From positions 1 through 32,113 of the forward strand of contig JAJNBE010000028.1 of the NCBI GenBank assembly GCA_021155915.1: 32,113 nucleotides of DNA, given 5' to 3'. The notes under the pieces are model-generated. The model was not told the DNA's origin. It saw only the letters and a list, made by a program, of their open reading frames with translations, and did not search any database. Below, in pieces: positions 1 to 7,837 of the stretch. Position numbers and translations under genes: made by a program. Source of the stretch: Solimicrobium sp. Lineage in GTDB: Bacteria; Pseudomonadota; Gammaproteobacteria; Burkholderiales; Burkholderiaceae_D. Within the stretch, counting starts at the first letter, position 1. Each line of letters begins with the position of its first letter.

Positions 1-651
1 ATCGAACGGTTCTTTGATGTTCAATTGTTCAGCTGCACGCTTCTCTGATCCGCTGTCTAGTTTAGCCAAAATTTCTTCAAGGCTGATGCGACCCTGATCA
101 AGAATTTTGCCATTCAAAAAAATGGTGGGTACTGCCATGATTTGTCGCTGCTCTACCTCATTTTGGAATAGTGCGCCGTCAATCACGACCGAACTGATGC
201 GCGGATTCAATACGGCCATTAAATTTAACGACTGCACCACTTCCGGACAATTTTGACAGGTGAGTGAGATATACGTTTCAAAATGGAAATCTCCGTCCAG
301 TTGTTTAATCTGTTCGATCACACTTGCATCGACTTTAGGTGGGTGTCCACCGGTTTGTAGTAAGGCTAAAACCAGAGAAGTAAATTCATGTCCCATCGGA
401 ATGCCGGCAAAACGAATGCTCACGTTGCCATTTTCTTTGTGGACACGATTGATGCTGAATGAAGGCGCCCTTACAATAGGATTTTTTTCCAACTTTAACG
501 TAATTTGGTTGGATAAACTGACGATGTCGTCGAGTAAAGCGCGCATTTCTCGCGAAGCATCACTGTTATCAAGGGCAGCCACCAGCTCAATAGGTTGCGT
601 TACCTTTGTTAAGTAAGCCGTCAGTTGTGTTTTGAGATTGGTGTCTAACAT
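1..651 (-). CDS. ahpF: Alkyl hydroperoxide reductase subunit F, N-terminal part (runs off left edge)
   Basis: AhpF is the flavoprotein disulfide reductase that passes electrons from NADH to AhpC. Only the N-terminal 217 residues are in the window, because the frame is still open at base 1. The translation starts [14 protein letters not shown] and contains the tandem thioredoxin-fold domain typical of the AhpF N-terminus, including its redox motif CQNCPE near residue 135 and the later segment [11 protein letters not shown], a cis-Pro thioredoxin feature. The FAD and NAD(P)H domains lie outside. The ATG at 651 has a good ribosome site (GGAGC, about 6 bases upstream). The gene follows ahpC on the same strand after a 213-base gap that holds a hairpin, the usual ahpCF order. 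The family assignment is secure; full-length integrity cannot be judged. Confidence 0.93.
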   Translation of the reverse strand, partial: MLDTNLKTQLTAYLTKVTQPIELVAALDNSDASREMRALLDDIVSLSNQITLKLEKNPIVRAPSFSINRVHKENGNVSIRFAGIPMGHEFTSLVLALLQTGGHPPKVDASVIEQIKQLDGDFHFETYISLTCQNCPEVVQSLNLMAVLNPRISSVVIDGALFQNEVEQRQIMAVPTIFLNGKILDQGRISLEEILAKLDSGSEKRAAEQLNIKEPFD

Positions 652-825
652 AATGTGCTCCATTGACGCTGGAATTAATCCCTTTTTCGGGATTTGTGTG
701 AAAAACTCTCGGGAAGAGGGCTGTGAAATCTGAACAAATAAAAATAACTCTAGCAATGAACGTGGAAAATAAATTCAAATTCAAAATAACGTTTGCTGCA
801 ATGCCACCACACCTTTGTCCAAATA

Positions 826-847
826 CCTCGCCCCTAAGTGGGCGAGG
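826..847 (-). terminator. Hairpin between ahpC and ahpF (attenuator or partial terminator)
   Basis: CCTCGCCC at 826-833 pairs perfectly with GGGCGAGG at 840-847 around a 6-base loop. It lies 18 bases past the ahpC stop. The run of T that should follow on the minus strand is weak, so it may only reduce read-through into ahpF or stabilise the ahpC mRNA end, which would fit the high AhpC to AhpF ratio usual in bacteria. Confidence 0.45.
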
Positions 848-864
848 CAGTAAAACTACAATCT

Positions 865-1428
865 TTAAATCTTCCCGATCAAATCTAATGAGGGTGTCAA
901 TGATTTTTCACCTGGTGTCCATTTAGCCGGGCATACTTCATTGGGATGATTTGCAACATATTGCGCTGCTTGTACTTTGCGCAGCAGTTCCTTAGCGTCA
1001 CGTCCGATACCATTGTCATGTACTTCCATAACTTTGATAAAACCTTCCGGATTAACTACAAACGTTCCGCGCAGTGCAAGACCTTCCTCTTCAATCAATA
1101 CCTCAAAGTTACGCGACAAAGCTAATGTTGGGTCTGCTAACATCGGATAAGTAATTTTGCTCACTGTGTCTGACGTGTCATGCCATGCTTTGTGCGCAAA
1201 ATGGGTGTCTGTAGAAACGCTGTATATTTCTGCACCCAACTTTTGAAATTCAGCATAATTATCAGCCAAATCTCCTAACTCGGTAGGACAGACAAAGGTA
1301 AAATCAGCGGGGTAAAAAACAAAAATAGTCCATTTACCTTTTAACGTTTCTTTAGAAACTTCCACGAATTTGCCGTTGTGGTAAGCAGTGGCATTGAATG
1401 GTTTGATTTCAGTATTGATTAATGACAT
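865..1428 (-). CDS. ahpC: Alkyl hydroperoxide reductase subunit C (typical 2-Cys peroxiredoxin)
   Basis: AhpC reduces hydrogen peroxide, organic peroxides and peroxynitrite in the cytoplasm and is recycled by AhpF. The protein has 187 residues, the family's usual length. The peroxidatic cysteine is C47 in FYPADFTFVCPTEL and the resolving cysteine is C166 in EVCPAKW, both at the positions known from enterobacterial AhpC. The C-terminus ends in DLIGKI, as in the family. A strong ribosome site (AGGAAG) precedes the ATG at 1428. The gene is first in an ahpC-ahpF unit, and the 283 bases upstream, shared with divergent rsuA, should hold its promoter. OxyR control is usual for this operon, but I could not mark a convincing OxyR site by eye. 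Confidence 0.98.
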   Translation of the reverse strand: MSLINTEIKPFNATAYHNGKFVEVSKETLKGKWTIFVFYPADFTFVCPTELGDLADNYAEFQKLGAEIYSVSTDTHFAHKAWHDTSDTVSKITYPMLADPTLALSRNFEVLIEEEGLALRGTFVVNPEGFIKVMEVHDNGIGRDAKELLRKVQAAQYVANHPNEVCPAKWTPGEKSLTPSLDLIGKI

Positions 1429-1711
1429 GATGTTCTTCCTTTTAGGGTTGATGTAACGTGCTTAAATTAGTGCATCCTCTTCAGCCAGGTCAGGTTCCGC
1501 ACTAGTTCTTCCATTCATTTCAAGCAGCAATGACAGAGAAAGAATAGTGTTTGCAAACTGGCTTTCTTATTGAAGATGATGAAATGGTAGGCTATCTCTT
1601 GCGATTAGTAAAATTGATTCAAACAATGAATGTGATTAATTCTTACTATGGGAAGTAAACAATGCTTAACGTACCAAATTTTCCTATTTTCCTCTGGTAA
1701 AGTTAACTTCT

Positions 1712-2434
1712 ATGAAAAAATCTTCTCGATTAACTCTAGACCGCATCCTACAATCGCAAGGATTCGGTACTCGCAAATGGTGTCGGAGCCTGATCACTGA
1801 TGGAGAAGTGCGTATCGATGGCCAATTAATCACCGATTATCGGACTAATTTTGATACGACTGACTTCGCTTTTGAACTATACGGTGAAGTTTGGCCGTAT
1901 AGGGAGCATGTCTATATTGCATTAAATAAGCCTGTCAATGTCGAATGTTCTCGCAAACCCAGCCATCACCCCAGCGTGCTGACGCTATTATCCGAAGAAT
2001 GTACCTGGCGTGATGTGCAGCCGGTTGGCCGCCTGGATCATGATACGACCGGATTATTGTTATTATCGGATGACGGTGCGTTTATTCACGCCCAGTCTTC
2101 GCCAAAACGGCATATACCTAAGGTGTATTTAGCCACCACCCACGAACCGGTGACAGAAGAATTAGTTGTGCAACTACTTAACGGCGTTCAGCTGCACGAT
2201 GAACCAGAACTCCTAGCGGCCCTGGTGTGCAGAAAAGTGGCTGAATATCGCTGTGAAATTATTCTTGAACAAGGCAAATATCATCAGGTTAAACGGATGT
2301 TGGCCGCTGCGGGAAACCATTGCACCGCATTGCAGCGTATTACGATTGGACATTTGACATTGGAACAATTGGGATTGGATGAGGGTGAATGGTGCTACTT
2401 AGAAGAGCATCATCTGTCATTGCTGGTACCGTAA
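1712..2434 (+). CDS. rsuA: 16S rRNA pseudouridine synthase, RsuA family
   Basis: This enzyme converts a uridine of 16S rRNA (U516 in E. coli) to pseudouridine. The 240-residue protein begins with an S4-type RNA-binding domain (about residues 6-60, RLTLDRILQSQGFGTRKWCR) followed by the RsuA/RluB/E/F catalytic domain. The catalytic aspartate is in GRLDHDTTGLLLLSDDG, and the motif GKYHQVKRMLAAAGNH is near the C-terminus. Length and domain order match RsuA rather than the shorter RluE. The upstream ribosome site is poor, but the ATG at 1712 gives the expected N-terminus (MKKSSRLTL). The gene stands alone and diverges from ahpC. RluE or RluB specificity cannot be fully excluded without comparison. 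Confidence 0.9.
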   Translation: MKKSSRLTLDRILQSQGFGTRKWCRSLITDGEVRIDGQLITDYRTNFDTTDFAFELYGEVWPYREHVYIALNKPVNVECSRKPSHHPSVLTLLSEECTWRDVQPVGRLDHDTTGLLLLSDDGAFIHAQSSPKRHIPKVYLATTHEPVTEELVVQLLNGVQLHDEPELLAALVCRKVAEYRCEIILEQGKYHQVKRMLAAAGNHCTALQRITIGHLTLEQLGLDEGEWCYLEEHHLSLLVP

Positions 2435-2526
2435 TGGCACATCTAACGAATTGAAAAGTGTTGCATCCTTCCAAATCGGTTAAAAAATGTACAGTTAAGC
2501 CCGTCTAACTCAGGACATAGATTTTT

Positions 2527-2549
2527 GCACAACCGTAGAGAGCCACGGT
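2527..2549 (+). repeat. Possible remnant of the palindromic repeat family
   Basis: The bases GCACAACCGTAG followed by GAGCCA resemble the left inner part of the fuller copies at 9234 and 31915 (CACAACCGTAGCGAGCGAGCCA). The terminal AGAGACCTCTG and the right half are not found, so this is at best a decayed fragment. The match is short and could be chance. Confidence 0.3.
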
Positions 2550-2591
2550 CGACCCAGTGGGGTACTGTCACTTTTTTACAAAAGGTGCGAT

Positions 2592-2957
2592 ATGAAGAAA
2601 TTAGTTTCCTTGATATTAATCACAGTCTTCTTGGTAAGTTGCGCTGGACGACCAGCAAATCTCGTTATGGTGGATTAGCTGGGCGACAATAGAAGATCTT
2701 GCGAGGCTATTGAAGTCGAAATGAACAATATCCAGAGGGAGATCCAACGGCTAATCCCTGAAACCGACAAGAAAGGTAAAAACATCGGCTTGGGGATTGC
2801 AGGGGCGTTTCTGCTTTTCCCGCTGTTCTTCATGGATTTGACCGAATCCGAGAAGATAGAGGTCAACGCTTATCAACAACGATACAACCGATTAACCGTG
2901 CTTGCTGCGGAAAAGAAGTGTTCCTTTGCTAACGTTGAGCAAGGCGCTGCGAAATAA
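2592..2957 (+). pseudogene. Small lipoprotein gene interrupted by an in-frame amber codon
   Basis: From the ATG at 2592, after a good ribosome site (AAAGG, about 6 bases upstream), the frame encodes a lipoprotein signal peptide with lipobox LVSC (C17). It is then cut by TAG at 2676-2678 (codon 29). The same frame stays open to 2957 and would make 121 residues in all. The downstream part, SCEAIEVEMNNIQREIQ, then a hydrophobic stretch GLGIAGAFLLFPLFF and a closing EKKC, resembles a family of small proteobacterial lipoproteins with a CE-I-EM-IQ segment and one membrane-like helix. The break is a single codon, with no frameshift, so the gene is either a fresh pseudogene, a sequencing error, or read through at UAG. 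An internal ATG at 2721 could restart translation, but without a signal peptide. Confidence 0.72.
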
Positions 2958-3016
2958 CTATTTACGCGCCGAACTATCCTGGGTCATCTGTGCCAACTAT
3001 AGACGTGGAGAATTCT

Positions 3017-3043
3017 AGCCCCCTTAAAATGATTTTGGGGGCT
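3017..3043. terminator. Bidirectional hairpin between lipoprotein gene and kinase-like gene
   Basis: AGCCCCC at 3017-3023 pairs with GGGGGCT at 3037-3043, and AAAA/TTTT in the loop can extend the stem. It lies 59 bases past the lipoprotein stop and 73 bases past the end of the convergent kinase-like gene, so it could end transcripts from both sides. There is no clean T-run on either side. Confidence 0.5.
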
Positions 3044-3115
3044 ATTAAGTAGTCAGCGATCTGCTATCCTCGTTCATCTATCTTTCCCTATCACGGACCA
3101 AACTCTGTCTTGCTT

Positions 3116-4360
3116 CTAGTTATCAAAATAAACAGCTAATGAAGAAAGAAAATGTTTCTCTGGCGCCAACAGAAAATTTTTCAATTCCATTTTTTTATCA
3201 TCAGAGCAGGTCATTTTCGTTAAGAATCCGTCAATGTATTTTTCTGCATAGCGACCTGAGACCAGCCATTCGTCTGAAATAGCACTTATCATCATTGATA
3301 TTAAAAAGGTATATTGATCTTTTTTATAAGCACTTACATCGGCTTCACGAGGGTTATTGTCGACATTTTTATCGTTGAGGAAAGCGGGTGACAAATAGTT
3401 TCTAGTACCGAGATCATCCGTAAATTCCCCAGTTTTCCCCATCGTATCAAGATCAGTTAAATACATGTGCCCGGCATAAAAAAACATATTTGCTGGTTTA
3501 ATATCCCTGTGAACAAACCCCAAAGAATGCAGCTTATCAATATTCGATGCCAGCTCTTTAAAGTGTTCCTGAGAGAACCGATAGTCTTTAGTCTCGTTTT
3601 TCAATTTATCCAAATCACGCGAGCCGAGATTTTTTGAAATTAACTGTCGCTCGTTCACTCTTATTTGAGGAACCAATTTATCGAGATGATGAAGTGTAAT
3701 TAACGACAATACTTCCATTATTGGCTTTGCAATAGTGGGATCAATTAATGTTAATCCCACGTAATCGGTGTTTTTATGCGTCAATTTTTTAAACCCACCT
3801 GATGCATCCGAATCGGTGCTAATCGGCGGGAAAGCAATCCAAGATAGCTCTTCATCCGGTAGTATGTTGTAGGCAATCGCCTCACCAATAGGATGATCTT
3901 TGGTAGGAGTCATTCTTAAGGCCGAAACATCTGCCATCGGTTCTTTGACTTCAGTAGTATTAAAAGAACGAATGTACTTCTGGAATACCGTGGCAAAACT
4001 GTCTTTATCATTTTTTTCTTTTTGAAGGCCCAGATTCAGGTACTCGATTGCACTTTTTACCTTATTGGGCGTTAGGTAAGCCCCAGTCTCGTACTCCTCA
4101 CTTAAGAAATTTTTAATCCTTTCGGAATAGTTCGGATGCTCGTTGTGAATAGAAGCAAATAAATCTTCATAGGTTTTCTTGTTGGCCTCAGTATAGCTAG
4201 GAAACAACGAGGCAATATTTTTTGCTAGCGAACCAGACGTTTCCAGCTGATTGGTTTCTGTGCTGGTAATGCGCACGGCATCGCTGCTATTTGCGTCATT
4301 AATTACATCACGCCAGGCCTGCATACCTGCACATTTTTTGACTTGAGAAAATGCATCCAT
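3116..4360 (-). CDS. Protein-kinase-like protein, candidate secreted effector
   Basis: The C-terminal half of this 414-residue protein has the core of a eukaryotic-type Ser/Thr kinase: catalytic loop HRDIKPAN at 284-291 (Asp286, Lys288, Asn291), a DLD in place of DFG at 303-305, an activation-segment end GTRNYLSPAF at 318-327 in place of the usual APE, and a conserved-looking Asp348 (KKDQYTFLISM). The N-lobe is hard to recognise: I see no clear glycine loop or VAIK lysine. The first ~145 residues are unrelated and Ser/Thr-rich at the start, where a secretion and chaperone-binding region would lie. There is no signal peptide. It lies 37 bases downstream of a CesT-like chaperone gene and has a ribosome site (GGAA). 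I infer a translocated effector; kinase homology is well supported, activity and secretion are not proven. Confidence 0.75.
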   Translation of the reverse strand: MDAFSQVKKCAGMQAWRDVINDANSSDAVRITSTETNQLETSGSLAKNIASLFPSYTEANKKTYEDLFASIHNEHPNYSERIKNFLSEEYETGAYLTPNKVKSAIEYLNLGLQKEKNDKDSFATVFQKYIRSFNTTEVKEPMADVSALRMTPTKDHPIGEAIAYNILPDEELSWIAFPPISTDSDASGGFKKLTHKNTDYVGLTLIDPTIAKPIMEVLSLITLHHLDKLVPQIRVNERQLISKNLGSRDLDKLKNETKDYRFSQEHFKELASNIDKLHSLGFVHRDIKPANMFFYAGHMYLTDLDTMGKTGEFTDDLGTRNYLSPAFLNDKNVDNNPREADVSAYKKDQYTFLISMMISAISDEWLVSGRYAEKYIDGFLTKMTCSDDKKMELKNFLLAPEKHFLSSLAVYFDN

Positions 4361-4397
4361 GTTTGTTCCAAATTAAACTTGATTACTCAGCTAAATC

Positions 4398-4883
4398 TTA
4401 ACTTCGCAGGGTAGGAAGGTTATCTATTGCACCTTTCAGGCACTTTTTCCAAAAGTCGGAACGCTCAATAAACCGATCAGTTACCGTCAGAAAACGTTGG
4501 GTATGCAAATTAGAGGCTGGTTCGTGGAACCGATAGAAAACGACATTGGATACTTCATCAAGAGCGAAGAAGCCACCTTGCATTAATTTCCAATCCAGAT
4601 TGATGGCAAGTAACGTACTAAAAAGCGCATTTGTATTGTTAAAGGCAACACTTGCCATAGCCGATGTCCAATGAATTTGCTGATCCTCCTCAGAATAGCT
4701 GATATGTATGCAGTGTTCCTCCTCCAACATTACGGAGCACACATTAAATTCGTTGTACAGACACTCTTTTAGCCCGAGATGATGCGATAGATCAAGAAGA
4801 CGTGCCTCAAATATTTTTATTGAATTTGCAGCAGATACTTTGTCGCTTAACATGGCCGGTACTTTTAGTAGAGACGCACGCAT
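4398..4883 (-). CDS. CesT/Tir-type secretion chaperone (small, cytoplasmic)
   Basis: This 161-residue protein shows the pattern of type III secretion chaperones of the CesT family: an N-terminal helix followed by LGLKECLYNEFNVCSVMLEEEHCIHISY (helix, beta hairpin), then alternating strands and a helix ending ALFSTLLAINLDWKLMQGGFFALDEVSNVVFYRF. The last part is the family's typical 'LL-aN-l-GG-f-LDe-g-V-l' segment. These proteins dimerise and bind the N-terminal region of one effector to keep it fit for secretion. The gene directly precedes the kinase-like gene on the same strand, the classic chaperone-effector pairing. A strong AGGA site precedes the ATG at 4883. No secretion apparatus genes are in the window. 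The fold call comes from sequence pattern only; a YbjN-like relative is the alternative. Confidence 0.6.
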   Translation of the reverse strand: MRASLLKVPAMLSDKVSAANSIKIFEARLLDLSHHLGLKECLYNEFNVCSVMLEEEHCIHISYSEEDQQIHWTSAMASVAFNNTNALFSTLLAINLDWKLMQGGFFALDEVSNVVFYRFHEPASNLHTQRFLTVTDRFIERSDFWKKCLKGAIDNLPTLRS

Positions 4884-5036
4884 ACATTTTTCCTCAAGCG
4901 TTATCCATAAGTGGTATGTAATTATTGTAGTTGCTATGTATTGGAGCGGGTATTAGTACTTTCCACATTGGGGATAACCTTTTTATAAAAATTTGTGACA
5001 GGGTCACGTCCTGACTTACGTGGCCGCAGTTGCTTT

Positions 5037-5045
5037 TGCTAGAAT
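5037..5045 (+). promoter_or_regulatory. Candidate extended -10 promoter for pcm
   Basis: TGCTAGAAT forms an extended -10 box (TGn plus TAGAAT, five of six to consensus) 30 bases before the pcm ATG. I see no good -35 at the right spacing, which extended -10 promoters can do without. Confidence 0.35.
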
Positions 5046-5075
5046 AGCGACTTTGCCAATTAGCGAGACCCTACA

Positions 5076-5729
5076 ATGAACCTTGAACAAGCCCGTTTTA
5101 ATATGATCGAACAGCAAATTCGTCCTTGGAACGTATTAGACTCCCATGTTCTAGAACTGCTCACCCTGGTTAAGCGCGAAAAATTCCTTCCCGAGCATCA
5201 ACAATCATTAGCTTTCATGGATACGGAATTGCCTTTAGCCGATGGAAGCATGATGCTTAGCCCAAAAATGGAGGCGCGCATTGTTCAGGAAGTTGCTATT
5301 AAAGAGCACGAGACCGCTTTAGTCGTCGGCGCTGGTACCGGTTATTTACCTGCCTTGTTGGCGTTCCGCGCGCGACACGTAACCTGCATCGAAAGTTCGC
5401 CTGATGTATTTGCGGTTGCTAACAGAAATCTGCAGTCGCAAGGAATTATGAAAGTCAGTTTGGCGAAGGGTGAAGCAGCAAATGGCTGGCCTCAGGACGC
5501 CCCTTATGATGTAATCGTGATGACCGGGTCTTTACAAGTATTACCCGAAGAATTGAAACAACAACTTAAGATAGGCGGTCGTTTATTTGTTACTTTGGGC
5601 AATGCCCCGATAATGACAGCCTATCTAATCACTCGTACTACCGATACGGACTTCGCTTGCAAACCCTTATTTGAAACCAGCATTTCCCCGCTGCCGCATG
5701 TTGAACATCTTTCTACTTTTTCGTTCTGA
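5076..5729 (+). CDS. pcm: Protein-L-isoaspartate O-methyltransferase family protein
   Basis: Members of this family use S-adenosylmethionine to methylate damaged (isomerised) aspartate residues so that they can be repaired. The 217-residue protein has the SAM-binding motif VVGAGTGY at 83-90, an acidic end of the second strand (CIESSPD), and the family's pre-motif MMLSPKMEARIVQE near 59-72, where PCMT proteins bind the substrate. This is the divergent branch often found next to a rhodanese gene, and tolC, in Gammaproteobacteria; here tolC is absent and waaA follows in the opposite direction. Whether this branch truly repairs isoaspartate is uncertain, because its substrate region differs from E. 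coli Pcm. It is followed after 12 bases by the rhodanese gene, so the two are probably one transcript. Confidence 0.85.
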   Translation: MNLEQARFNMIEQQIRPWNVLDSHVLELLTLVKREKFLPEHQQSLAFMDTELPLADGSMMLSPKMEARIVQEVAIKEHETALVVGAGTGYLPALLAFRARHVTCIESSPDVFAVANRNLQSQGIMKVSLAKGEAANGWPQDAPYDVIVMTGSLQVLPEELKQQLKIGGRLFVTLGNAPIMTAYLITRTTDTDFACKPLFETSISPLPHVEHLSTFSF

Positions 5730-5741
5730 AGGGAAGAATAT

Positions 5742-6065
5742 ATGGAACTTATCGACGCTCTGGAGCTAGCTAAATGGCTAAAAAATGATAGCCGGCCAAA
5801 ACCACTTCTTTTAGATGTGCGAGAACATTCGGAAGTGCAGCTTTGCCACATCGTAGACAGCATTCATATGGCAATGCATTCCATCCCCGCACGGCTGAAC
5901 GAGTTGGACAAAGAAATTCCTATCGTATGCATTTGTCATCACGGCGTCCGCAGCATGCAAGTCGGCCGTTTTTTAGAGCAACAGGGTTTTGAGCAGATCA
6001 TCAATCTTACGGGGGGCATTCATGCTTGGGCAACCCAGGTTGATTCAACCATGCAAACGTATTAG
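5742..6065 (+). CDS. Single-domain rhodanese-like sulfurtransferase
   Basis: This 107-residue protein is one rhodanese domain (GlpE/PspE type) that can carry sulfur on a cysteine. It has the entry motif LLLDVREHSEV at 22-32, the active-site loop CHHGVRS at 65-71 with catalytic C65, and the closing motif INLTGGIHAWA at 87-97. The active-site loop has six residues between C65 and S71, the usual size for thiosulfate-type rhodaneses. A second cysteine, C63, lies two residues before the catalytic one. A ribosome site (AAGGGAAG) overlaps the end of pcm, so the genes are likely cotranscribed. The physiological acceptor is unknown. There is no signal peptide, so it should be cytoplasmic. Confidence 0.93.
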   Translation: MELIDALELAKWLKNDSRPKPLLLDVREHSEVQLCHIVDSIHMAMHSIPARLNELDKEIPIVCICHHGVRSMQVGRFLEQQGFEQIINLTGGIHAWATQVDSTMQTY

Positions 6066-6070
6066 CTCGG

Positions 6071-7333
6071 TTAGCGGGGAATAAATTCCCGCAATAAATC
6101 GACCGTGCGCTCAGTAGCACCGCGATGCCGGTTTGCGAACTCCAACGCATTTTCTCCCATCCTTGTTCTACGTTGGTTGTCCTGAATTAATTTGTTCGCC
6201 TCTTCAATTAATTCCTCAGCATTATGTACGCGTAATGCACAGTTTGCTTCAAGGGCGTCGTTACTGATTGCTTCAAAATTAAATGTATGAGGACCAAGGA
6301 GGACGGGCTTTTTTACTGCGCAGGCTTCAATCAAATTTTGTCCGCCCAGCGGTAATAAACTGCCGCCGATGAAGGCGACATCGCAACTGACGAAATAACT
6401 GATCAATTCGCCCATTGTGTCACCCAGTAGCACTTGAACTTCAGAGGATAAGTTTTTCTGCCCTAATGTCGAGCGACGCTCCATTCTCATGCCATGTTGT
6501 TTAGTTAGCTGCTCAACCAGATCAAATCGCTGTGGATGACGCGGAACAATCACCAATAAGGATTGCTCGGACTGGTTAGTGTAAGCCTCCAAAATCAATG
6601 TTTCTTCGCCTTCTCGTGTAGAAGCGCACAATATCACCGGGCGAGCCCCAAATTGCAGACGCAATGCTTGACCAGCAGCAAGTTGTTCTAATTTAAGGGT
6701 GATATCAAATTTACTGTTGCCAGTAACAACAACACGGCGTGCACCGAGCGCGCGTAGCCGCCCGGCATCTGCTTCTGTTTGTGCTGCAATACAAGAAATT
6801 GCGGCGGCAGCTGGGCGAATTAAGCGTGGGTAATGTTGTGCTTTCTGAAAAGACTTATGCGACAACCGGGCATTCACTAATGTGACCGGAATGTGTTGAC
6901 GCTGACAAGCGTAAATCAAATTTGGCCAGACTTCGGTTTCCATTAAGATGCAGATAACGGGCCGGAAATGCGCGAGAAATTTTTGCGCTAGGTAGGGGAT
7001 ATCATAGGGTAAAAAACATTGCTGTACTTCCTGGTTTGGAAATAGCAACGCGCCGGTAGCGCGGCCAGTTGGCGTCATATGGCTGAGCAAAATTCGATGT
7101 GTGGGATAACTCTGTTGCAGTTGACGAATGAGCGGTTCGGCGGCACGCGTTTCACCCACCGACACCGCATGTACCCAAATCATCGCCTGACGGGGCTTGC
7201 AAGCAGCACTATAAAAACCAAATCGCTCAGCGATATATTGGTGATAACCGGGTTCTAAGCGGCCGCGCCAGAACAGGCGGATTAACACAAATGGAAGGGC
7301 GATGATCCACAAGATAGTGTATAAAGTGCGCAT
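6071..7333 (-). CDS. waaA: 3-deoxy-D-manno-octulosonic acid (Kdo) transferase
   Basis: WaaA adds Kdo from CMP-Kdo to lipid A precursor at the inner face of the cytoplasmic membrane, the first step of LPS core synthesis. The protein has 420 residues, the family's usual length. Residues 1-20 are one membrane anchor. The N-terminal domain contains AERFGFY (E36, the position of the catalytic glutamate in characterised WaaA proteins), then IWVHAVSVGE, LLSHMTPTGR and ILMETEVWPNL. The C-terminal GT-B domain has GSLLPLGGQNLIEACAVKKPVLLGPHTFNF. The gene converges on the rhodanese gene with five bases between the two stops. It supports a Gram-negative organism with LPS. Confidence 0.97.
   Translation of the reverse strand: MRTLYTILWIIALPFVLIRLFWRGRLEPGYHQYIAERFGFYSAACKPRQAMIWVHAVSVGETRAAEPLIRQLQQSYPTHRILLSHMTPTGRATGALLFPNQEVQQCFLPYDIPYLAQKFLAHFRPVICILMETEVWPNLIYACQRQHIPVTLVNARLSHKSFQKAQHYPRLIRPAAAAISCIAAQTEADAGRLRALGARRVVVTGNSKFDITLKLEQLAAGQALRLQFGARPVILCASTREGEETLILEAYTNQSEQSLLVIVPRHPQRFDLVEQLTKQHGMRMERRSTLGQKNLSSEVQVLLGDTMGELISYFVSCDVAFIGGSLLPLGGQNLIEACAVKKPVLLGPHTFNFEAISNDALEANCALRVHNAEELIEEANKLIQDNQRRTRMGENALEFANRHRGATERTVDLLREFIPR
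6074..6092. terminator. Possible shared hairpin at the rhodanese/waaA convergence
   Basis: GCGGGGAAT (6074-6082) and ATTCCCGC (6085-6092) pair with one bulged G. The hairpin overlaps the last codons of waaA and lies 9 bases past the rhodanese stop. No T-run follows on either strand, so termination is doubtful. Confidence 0.3.
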
Positions 7334-7837
7334 AAACCTGTAAGAGAGGGCAAAGAATCACATTATCATTGATTTTTATTTCCCGCTGTGTAAACTTGCG
7401 AATACCCTTTCTATAACCTACTCTCTACTTACGGGCGAAGTGCTGCTTGGGTGCAGTTTAATAGCGAAATGAGGCAAATAAGAGGTCTCAATAAAGCCGT
7501 GCAATGGGCTAACGGATAATTTTAAGACTCGGTGCAGTCTTTGGAAACATAATTTTGTGGTGTTATGCTTATTTGGTCCATTTTGGTCCATTTGTAGAAA
7601 ACGCCGACAATACAAGTCCATTTCTTTTTAAGGGGAAGGTTAGGATGGGAGCCAGAGACAATAAAGACCGACGGATCTGTTATGAGAGAGATGACATGTA
7701 ATGGTTTGGGATTGACCTGAAATGTTCAACATGGATGATTAAAATTAGTCATTCATAAAATTATCGGTAAGTGAGTCCAGTATGGTCACTGTAATGTGCA
7801 TAGAGCCAATTTTATCAACTTAACAGGAGTACTTACC
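7334..7837. other. Gene-free stretch between waaA and the secreted protein
   Basis: I find no convincing gene in this ~500-base region. It should hold the divergent promoters of waaA and the secreted-protein gene. A possible -35 (TTGACC at 7712-7717) is followed 17 bases later by a poor -10 (ATGATT). A 10-base tandem repeat (TTTGGTCCAT twice) lies at 7572-7591. The 67-codon open frame on the minus strand has no ribosome site or protein-like composition. Confidence 0.5.

Noticed and set aside
260..784. Open frames on the plus and minus strands across ahpF and the ahpC-ahpF gap
   Set aside because: The ahpF translation on the minus strand explains 1-651; the others have no start signals and odd composition.
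7418..7621. 67-codon minus-strand frame upstream of waaA
   Set aside because: No ribosome site, no recognisable domain, and composition expected of random open sequence.
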